Source of the DNA: Sphaerimonospora cavernae
GTDB lineage: Bacteria; Actinomycetota; Actinomycetes; Streptosporangiales; Streptosporangiaceae
Assembly (NCBI RefSeq): GCF_042435035.1
Contig: NZ_JBHMQT010000012.1
Location: forward strand, 1-64,000
Length of the DNA stretch: 64,000 nt
Direction of reading: 5' to 3'
A program made the translations under genes and the position numbers. Of the stretch, positions 59,062 to 64,000 are shown one piece after another (positions within the stretch are counted from its first letter, which is position 1; each line of letters opens with the position of its first letter). The notes below the pieces were generated by a model. The model was not told where the DNA came from, made no database searches, and saw only the letters and a program-made list of their open reading frames with translations.

Positions 59062-60710
59062 TCACAGACGAGCACGCCGACGTCGTCGTCGTAGGACTGG
59101 GCGCCGCCGGCGGCACGATCGCCGCGGCGCTCGCCGAACGCGGCCTCGACGTCGTCGGGCTGGAGGCCGGTCCCGAACTGGTCCGGCCCGGTGACTTCAC
59201 CGACGACGAACTCCTTTTCGCCGTTGACCGCAAGCATTTCTGGGCCGAGCCGGAGGTACTCGAGTTCGAAGGCGCCGCGACGACGGCGACCTGGCTGAAG
59301 CGCAACCTCGGGGTCGGCGGCCCTTTCGTCTGGAGCGGCTTCGCCTACCGGTTCCACCCCTCCGACTTCCGAGTCGCGAGCACGGTCGGAGTCCCGGACG
59401 GATCCTCGGTCGAGGACTGGCCGATCGACTACGAGGAGATGGCGCCCTGGTACGAAGCCGCGGAGCAGCTGGTCGGCATCAGCGGTAACGCCGGGACATA
59501 CCCATTCGAACCACCCCGCCGCGGGCCGTTCCCGCAGCGGCCGGTCCGGCGAGTGGCCGGTACGACCCTCCTCGACGAGGCCGCGCGGGCCCTGGGCTGG
59601 CACCCGTACCAGCCGCCGGCCGCGATCCTGTCGAAGGCGCGCGGCGATCGGTCCGGTTGTTCCCGCTGCGGCCTGTGTACGAACTACGCCTGCCACCGCG
59701 ATGCGAAGGCGTCCTCAAGCGTGTTCGCGCTGCCGATGGGGCTGCGGACCGGCCGGCTGCGGCTTTCCGGCGGCACACGGGTCACCGAGGTCGTCTGCGA
59801 TCCGGTGACCGGTCGGCCGCGGGCGGTCCGTTACCTGCGCGCGGACGGTACGACCGGCGAGCAGCCGGCATCCGTCATCGTACTGGCGAACAACGCGATC
59901 TACGTCGCGAAGCTGCTGCTGCAGAGCGGCTCCGCGCACCATCCGCATGGGCTCGGCAACCACTCCGACCAGGTCGGCCGGCACCTGACGTTCCACACCG
60001 GCGGCGTCGCGTGGGGCGTCTATGACGAGCAGTTACACGTCGACTCCGGCCCTGCGCAGCAGGTCGCCGTCGACGACCTGAACGAGGACCGCCCCTGGCG
60101 TGCGGGCGCCGGGTTCCGGCGGGGAGGAGTGCTCCACGGCGGCATGCCCGTGTCGTTCGCGGGCGGGCCGCTCACCTTCGCCCGCGCGCTCGGCGGCGTG
60201 GCACCGCTACCCGCTGGAGTACCCACGTACGGCCGGGGGCTCATGGACTTCGCGGCCTACGCCTACACCCGTCACCAGGCGGTGTACTCCCTGGGGGAGG
60301 ACCTGCCGCAGGCCGACAACCGGGTTGTGCTCGATCCGGAGGTCAGGGACTCGGTCGGCAGTCCGGCGCTGCGGATGCGGTACCGCAGACACCCTGAGGA
60401 CGTCACACAGATCGACCACCTCGTCGCGGCGAGCGTGCGACTGCTCGAAGCCTCCGGGGCAGCCATGATCGCAAGCGCGCCGTCGGCGATCCCCGGCGGG
60501 ATGTTCGCCGGCCATGCGCACGGGACGACCCGCATGGGCACGGACCCGGCGACATCGGTGGCCGACGACCGCGGCCTCGTGCACGGCACAACGAACCTGT
60601 TCGTGGCAGGTGCCGGACTGTTCGTCACGGGAGCCGGTCTGAACCCGATGCTGACGATCATCGCGTTGGCGCTGCGCGCCGTCGACGCCATCGCCGACGC
60701 AACCCGCTGA
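59058..60710 (+). CDS. GMC-family FAD oxidoreductase, large subunit
   Basis: 550 residues. FAD site VVVGLGAAGGTIAAALAERG; active-site region GHAHGTTRMGTDP and C-terminal TGAGLNPMLTIIALA. A cysteine cluster CSRCGLCTNYAC suggests a bound iron-sulfur cluster, as in some 2-keto-gluconate-type dehydrogenases. With the small subunit it oxidises an alcohol or polyol. No cytochrome c subunit gene is in the window. Complete and coupled to the preceding gene. Confidence 0.9.
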   Translation: MITDEHADVVVVGLGAAGGTIAAALAERGLDVVGLEAGPELVRPGDFTDDELLFAVDRKHFWAEPEVLEFEGAATTATWLKRNLGVGGPFVWSGFAYRFHPSDFRVASTVGVPDGSSVEDWPIDYEEMAPWYEAAEQLVGISGNAGTYPFEPPRRGPFPQRPVRRVAGTTLLDEAARALGWHPYQPPAAILSKARGDRSGCSRCGLCTNYACHRDAKASSSVFALPMGLRTGRLRLSGGTRVTEVVCDPVTGRPRAVRYLRADGTTGEQPASVIVLANNAIYVAKLLLQSGSAHHPHGLGNHSDQVGRHLTFHTGGVAWGVYDEQLHVDSGPAQQVAVDDLNEDRPWRAGAGFRRGGVLHGGMPVSFAGGPLTFARALGGVAPLPAGVPTYGRGLMDFAAYAYTRHQAVYSLGEDLPQADNRVVLDPEVRDSVGSPALRMRYRRHPEDVTQIDHLVAASVRLLEASGAAMIASAPSAIPGGMFAGHAHGTTRMGTDPATSVADDRGLVHGTTNLFVAGAGLFVTGAGLNPMLTIIALALRAVDAIADATR

Positions 60711-60798
60711 GCCGTTAGGGGTCACCTCGCCGGCGTCGGCGGCCCCGGCGTCTCGGCCATGGGATCGCAGCAGCGTGCCCGCACCGCTTGTTCATTGG

Positions 60799-61071
60799 TC
60801 AGTATCGGTAGGTGTCGCGGCGGTGCCGAACGGAATCGATCTCCACCACGTTTTTGCCGGCATCGATGCGATACAAGACGCGGTACGTCCCTCGACGCGC
60901 CGAGTGCAGTCCTTCGTACGGCTCTCCGAGCGGCTTGCCCACCCGATGGGGACTGTCGGCCAGGGCCCCGGTGATCAGCGCATAGGCCGCTACCGCGACC
61001 TCTTCGGGGAGGTCCTCCGCCAGTGCCCGGCGCGCTGCGGGCTTGTACCGGATGGTCCACCGCTCGCTCAC
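60799..61071 (-). CDS. RelE-type mRNA interferase toxin
   Basis: 90 residues. WTIRYKPAARRALAEDLPEE, LHSARRGTYRVLYRIDAGKN and VRHRRDTYRY are the RelE/YoeB strands, with the catalytic-type R/Y residues at the end. Cuts mRNA on the ribosome. Overlaps the Phd/YefM-type antitoxin stop by 4 bases. Typical RelBE/YefM-YoeB-like operon. Confidence 0.92.
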   Translation of the reverse strand: MSERWTIRYKPAARRALAEDLPEEVAVAAYALITGALADSPHRVGKPLGEPYEGLHSARRGTYRVLYRIDAGKNVVEIDSVRHRRDTYRY

Positions 61072-61358
61072 GCGGCGCCTCGCCTGCCCAGACGCTGCCG
61101 CATGATCTCCGCCATCTCCTCTTCGCCGGTGTAGTCCTCCGTCTCTGCGGATTCAGCGAGGTCGGCCCTGGTGGCCGGGTCGGAGAGGACAGCCAGCGTC
61201 TCCACGAGCGATTCGTACTCAGCAACCGAAATCAACATCACCACCGGTCGACCGTTCTTGGTCAGGGTGAAATGGTCGTGCTCACGCTCGGCGCGGTCAG
61301 CCAGTTCGGCGATACGAGCCTTGGCCTCCGTAATTGGAAGGGTCTCCATAACGACCAT
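61068..61358 (-). CDS. Phd/YefM-family antitoxin
   Basis: 96 residues. LPITEAKARIAELADRAERE, HFTLTKNGRPVVMLISVAEY and ESLVETLAVLSDP are the Phd/YefM blocks. Neutralises the downstream RelE toxin and represses the operon. Two exact copies of ATAACGACC overlap the start region (61348-61368), a probable operator. A second Met at 61349 could be the real start. Confidence 0.92.
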   Translation of the reverse strand: MVVMETLPITEAKARIAELADRAEREHDHFTLTKNGRPVVMLISVAEYESLVETLAVLSDPATRADLAESAETEDYTGEEEMAEIMRQRLGRRGAA

Positions 61359-61368
61359 TATAACGACC
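61348..61368. promoter_or_regulatory. Direct-repeat operator of the RelBE-like pair
   Basis: ATAACGACC at 61348-61356 and again at 61360-61368, separated by ATT. The repeats cover the start codon of the antitoxin gene, so binding of the antitoxin complex would block transcription start or initiation. Role inferred from position. Confidence 0.5.
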
Positions 61369-61454
61369 GGTCCGAATTAAGGTCGTCACCCGGCCCCGGG
61401 AGGCCAGATCTGCTGGAGGACGCACCTTCACGGGAGATGAGTATGATCCCGGGT

Positions 61455-61724
61455 ATGAGCGGAGACCGGAAGGTGCGGATCACCATCACCGTGGACCCCG
61501 ACGTCCTCGAATACGCCGAGCATCTCGTCACCGCCGGCAAGGCCACCAGCGTGGCCGCCGTCTTCAACGACGCCATCGCGGAAAAGCGCATCACCGACCA
61601 GCGGGCACTGGCCCTGCTCCGCGAACGCGCCCGCCATGCCGACCCGGCGCGGGTGGCCCGGATGATGCGGCATGTGAACCGCCAGCTCACCGAGCACGGT
61701 TTCCCGGCGGCACCGGGTGAGTGA
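61455..61724 (+). CDS. Ribbon-helix-helix antitoxin
   Basis: 89 residues from ATG 61455. KVRITITVDPDVLEYAEHLV and GKATSVAAVFNDAIAEKRI form the strand-helix-helix unit; the C-terminal part with RARHADPARVARMMRHVNRQ binds the toxin. Upstream in-frame ATGs at 61437 and 61443 are possible but add no family sequence. Overlaps the PIN-like gene by 8 bases. A paralogue lies at 63109-63360 on the other strand. Confidence 0.8.
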   Translation: MSGDRKVRITITVDPDVLEYAEHLVTAGKATSVAAVFNDAIAEKRITDQRALALLRERARHADPARVARMMRHVNRQLTEHGFPAAPGE

Positions 61725-62148
61725 CTTCACCCCCACGCCGTACATCCTCGACACCGGCGTCCTGGCCGACGTCGCCCGCGGCGACGCCGACCTGATCGGC
61801 CTCCTGCAGGACTTCGACCGGGCAGGACAGCCGCTCATCATCCCCGCACTGGCCGCCACCGGCGCGCTCCTCGACGGCCGCGGCTCACCCGACGCCCAGG
61901 CGCTGCTCGCCGGCCTGGCCGCGTTCGAGCACGCCATCGTCGCCCCGCTGGACGGCGTCACCCAGTCCGCCAAGCTCACCGACACGATGGCCGTCACCGG
62001 CCTCGACGTCTACGACGCGCACGCCGCCGCCATCGCCGATGTGTCGATCTGCCCGATCCTCACGCTGCACGCCGAGAAATGGCGACAGCCGTCCCGCGCC
62101 CTGGACAATCCGCCGCACATCATCGAGATCACCGACCCCGACCAGTAA
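61717..62148 (+). CDS. PIN-like toxin with altered acidic residues
   Basis: 143 residues from GTG. FTPTPYILDTGVLADVARGD carries the first PIN Asp, and LDVYDAHAAAIADVSICPIL the third, but the usual Glu (here IIPALAATGALL) and the last Asp (ILTLHAEKW instead of LTxD) are missing. Activity as a PIN nuclease is doubtful; it may be a divergent or degenerate VapC. Repeat copy B begins 11 bases after its stop. Confidence 0.75.
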   Translation: MSDFTPTPYILDTGVLADVARGDADLIGLLQDFDRAGQPLIIPALAATGALLDGRGSPDAQALLAGLAAFEHAIVAPLDGVTQSAKLTDTMAVTGLDVYDAHAAAIADVSICPILTLHAEKWRQPSRALDNPPHIIEITDPDQ

Positions 62149-62158
62149 GCAGGTCACA

Positions 62159-62237
62159 CCCCGACCACCCGTTGCACGACCGCGCCCGGTCGTACGGCTT
62201 CCGCCCTCGGAAGCCGGGATAAGCATGGGTTACACAT
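62159..62237 (+). repeat. 79-base structured direct repeat, copy B
   Basis: Partner of 25643-25721, same orientation, about 73 of 79 identical. Hairpin 1 ACGACCG-CGCC-CGGTCGT; hairpin 2 GGCTTCC-GCCCTC-GGAAGCC, fully paired here. It lies right after a PIN-like toxin gene, as copy A lies after a RelE-like toxin gene. Together the copies flank about 36.5 kb that include the catabolic island. Confidence 0.8.
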
Positions 62238-62296
62238 ATCTTGCTTCCGCGGTCTGCGGCGGGTTCACCCACGCTGAAGCCCTTCCCATGGGTAGC

Positions 62297-62596
62297 TCAC
62301 ACTCGGCCTTCCCACTCCGGCGGGGTGTAACGAGTGAACATGTCGGCTCGCCGCTGGAGCGCGTCCTGGACGGCCTCCTCGTAACCCGGGCGGGCGTAAG
62401 CGATTGCCCGCAGGTGCCACTGGCGCAGCAGCGTCTGCACCTGCTTGAAGCGGGCCAAGTCGTGGGCGGCTTCCAGAGCCTCCTCGTACTCCATCCGGAA
62501 CCGGGCACGGTGCGACGGCGGAAGCGCCCCGAAGATCGCAGCAGGATCCTCACCGGGATCACGGGGTCCGGAAGACCCCAGAGGCTGAGCGGTCAT
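62297..62596 (-). CDS. Solitary DUF6247-like protein
   Basis: 99 residues from ATG 62596. DPGEDPAAIFGALPPSHRAR, FRMEYEEALEAAHDLARFKQ and QWHLRAIAYARPGYEEAVQD match the gene at 20602-20919 (WHLRAIAYAKPGFE). The RelE-like partner is missing: the overlapping GTG opens only 11 codons before a stop. An orphan antitoxin left after loss of its toxin, or a regulator in its own right. Confidence 0.7.
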   Translation of the reverse strand: MTAQPLGSSGPRDPGEDPAAIFGALPPSHRARFRMEYEEALEAAHDLARFKQVQTLLRQWHLRAIAYARPGYEEAVQDALQRRADMFTRYTPPEWEGRV

Positions 62597-62690
62597 GCCG
62601 ACACAGCTATCTTCCGCATGTGGAAGGCCTCGCGGCGTCACTGCGAACGCCTAGCAGCAGGTAGGCAACGATCCGCGCTCAGAAGCATCT

Positions 62691-63120
62691 TCAGTCCAGT
62701 TCGGCGACTTCGACGACGGTCAGTTCGCCGGACGCTTCGTGGACAGCGCTCTTCCATAGCCCGTAATTCACGGTCAAGACGGGACAACTGCGCATGATCG
62801 CCTGCTCTGCCGCCTGAACGTCCCACAGGTCAGGGAGCGCCTCAACGGCCAGCCGCATACGGGCAAGCTCCGTCGTGTCGTCGAAATCCACCAGTCCGGC
62901 GAACCGGGCGGAGTCCAGCCGGCAGATCCCACGGAGCACGGCGACCCGTTCCGGCGTCCCACCTACGTCGATGGCGGCTGCGGTGGCGGCCAGCGCCGGG
63001 ATGACTAGGGCGACCCTTTCGGCGTCAAATTGCTGGATCATGTTGATGATGTCGATGTCGCCGCGTGCCGCCTCTTTCAGGAAGGCGGCGTCGAGCACGA
63101 AGGCGTTGTCAGCGGGCATT
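62691..63120 (-). CDS. PIN-like toxin, paralogue
   Basis: 142 residues from ATG 63120. NAFVLDAAFLKEAARGDIDI and VIPALAATAAAIDVGGTPER mirror the gene at 61717 (LDTGVLADVARGDADLIGLL, IIPALAATGAL). The second and last PIN acids are again absent (PVLTVNYGLW at the end). Translated with a 12-base overlap behind an RHH antitoxin. The pair reads toward the 61717 pair. Confidence 0.72.
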
Positions 63121-63360
63121 AAAGATCTGCCGCGCCTTGCGGGTGCGCCGCTGGGCCCTTTCGACGGACTCGGCGTCCTGTCGTGCCTTCTCAACCGCTG
63201 CCCGCCATGCCGCATCGGCTTGGCGGTCGGCCTCGACCCTGCGGGTGAGGGCGTCGTTGATGTAGGCGGACACCGATCGTGCCTTACCGCGTTCGACCTC
63301 TGCCAGGACATAAAGATGCAGGTCTTCATCGACGCTGATGGTGATCGGCTTGGTGCTCAT
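63109..63360 (-). CDS. Ribbon-helix-helix antitoxin, paralogue
   Basis: 83 residues from ATG 63360. KPITISVDEDLHLYVLAEVE and RGKARSVSAYINDALTRRVE form the RHH unit; a basic Q/R-rich helix follows. Same architecture as 61455-61724 (VDPDV/VDEDL, GKATSV/GKARSV). A longer frame upstream has no family similarity. Overlaps the toxin start by 12 bases. Confidence 0.8.
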   Translation of the reverse strand: MSTKPITISVDEDLHLYVLAEVERGKARSVSAYINDALTRRVEADRQADAAWRAAVEKARQDAESVERAQRRTRKARQIFNAR

Positions 63361-63955
63361 AGTTTCATCATAGGGTCGTCGGCGGCCCACGTCTTGTGTT
63401 TCTCTTACGAGCAGTTCTACGAGGCCATCTGCCCCCGCTGTGAAGGAACTTCGCGGGCCGCGGTACCTCTGCAAAGGCGCCGCTTCAGCGCAGGCGGGGC
63501 CGAAGGCCTGCATGACGCCAGGTACGGCCTGTCACGGTCTTCACCGCGATCTCTGAGAGCTGCTCTGAACCGGTGTGGGAAGGATGAGCCCGGCCGAGTG
63601 CGCATGGGCGGCATCAAGGCGGCAGGCGTTCAAGGAGTCTCGAGAGCCGACGGGGACACGGCGGCTCTGGCGATCACTGAGGAGAGCACACGGGCAAGCG
63701 GTGTGACTTGCCGCCGCTGCGTCAGGCGATGCTCGAACCGGACGATGGACGAACACCAGGCGGGACCTTCCCCAGTGGCGATCACCCTGGATAGATGACG
63801 TCCTAGCACCCTGTGATGACGTCGTACGGGAGACCTGTCGGCATGTCGGTCAGTAGATCCAGGTCTCGGTCAGGTGGCCTGACGATCGTCCGGAGAGCCA
63901 TTGATTGGATGAGACATGCGGGTAGGCTGTCGAGCGACCAGTAGAGAGGTCGAGG
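63361..63955. other. Gene-free right end of the window
   Basis: About 600 bases with no recognisable gene or fragment on either strand. A weak promoter-like TTGATT (63901-63906) ... TAGGCT (63923-63928) faces the right edge, ahead of a strong hairpin listed separately. Confidence 0.45.
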
Positions 63956-63990
63956 AAGGGCTCTCGCAAGCTAGCCATGCGGGAGCCCTT
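63956..63990 (+). terminator. 12-base hairpin near window end
   Basis: AAGGGCTCTCGC (63956-63967) pairs with GCGGGAGCCCTT (63979-63990) through 12 pairs including one T-G wobble; the loop is 11 bases. It follows a weak promoter-like sequence by about 25 bases, so it could be a leader/attenuator for a gene beyond the window, or a terminator. A T-rich tail is short (CTTGCTG). Confidence 0.45.
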
Positions 63991-64000
63991 CTTGCTGCCC

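Noticed and set aside
1..64000. tRNA, rRNA or CRISPR array
   Set aside because: No cloverleaf, rRNA-like segment or regularly spaced repeat series was seen by reading both strands; a tool search was not possible.

Overview
The window is very GC-rich, uses many GTG and TTG starts and tight 4-base stop/start overlaps, and carries gene families typical of mycelial actinomycetes (DUF397 with a DUF5753 regulator and a histidine-kinase-like ATPase, DUF6247, an ECF41 sigma factor with its carboxymuconolactone decarboxylase partner, TadE-like fragments, PucR regulators). It is most likely an accessory chromosomal region of a Streptosporangiales-type actinomycete (Nonomuraea/Streptosporangium-like). 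The genus is inferred from gene content only. No rRNA, tRNA, CRISPR array or replication origin was seen.

Layout. 0-6 kb: a decayed regulator locus (DUF397, DUF5753 fragment, ATPase fragment), an AbiEi/AbiEii pair, a MazEF-like pair and a large TOTE-type primase-helicase that ends in an Lsr2-like DNA-binding segment; this reads as a small defence island. 6-11.7 kb: a pRiA4b ORF-3 family protein, an IS-end relic, a four-EF-hand protein, and a three-gene reductase/fatty acyl-AMP ligase/acyl carrier protein cassette. 11.7-15.4 kb: an integrase, a relic of a second integrase end, two toxin-antitoxin (TA) pairs and a cyclodeaminase fragment. 15.4-19.8 kb: an ECF41 sigma factor diverging from its two-gene target operon, with matching promoters on both sides, then an isochorismatase-like hydrolase and a P450. 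19.8-25.6 kb: gene fragments (DnaG, phospholipase D-like, TPR regulator), GNAT and NUDIX genes and three more TA pairs.

26-60.7 kb is a large catabolic island. One nearly continuous minus-strand run (47.96 to 26.06 kb) encodes a VOC protein, a GntR/FadR regulator, a cupin, a BMP-type ABC importer, an alcohol dehydrogenase, a metal-dependent amidohydrolase, a Rieske oxygenase, small VOC and NTF2-like proteins, a class I aldolase, a KorAB 2-oxoacid:ferredoxin oxidoreductase, a hydantoinase/oxoprolinase pair, an acyl-CoA ligase and an RraA-like aldolase. To its right lie a PucR regulator, an M20 amidase, an extra chorismate synthase, a second minus-strand run (HbpS-like, two VOC proteins, FGGY kinase, dehydrogenase, second amidohydrolase) and a plus-strand aldehyde dehydrogenase/GMC oxidoreductase run. 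Together they suggest import and stepwise oxidation and hydrolysis of a nitrogen-containing cyclic compound, possibly with a sugar-like part. The substrate is not known from sequence.

60.7-63.4 kb is another TA-rich arm (RelBE-like, two RHH/PIN-like pairs, a solitary DUF6247 gene). Two 79-base direct repeats with conserved hairpins, at 25.64 and 62.16 kb, bracket the catabolic island.
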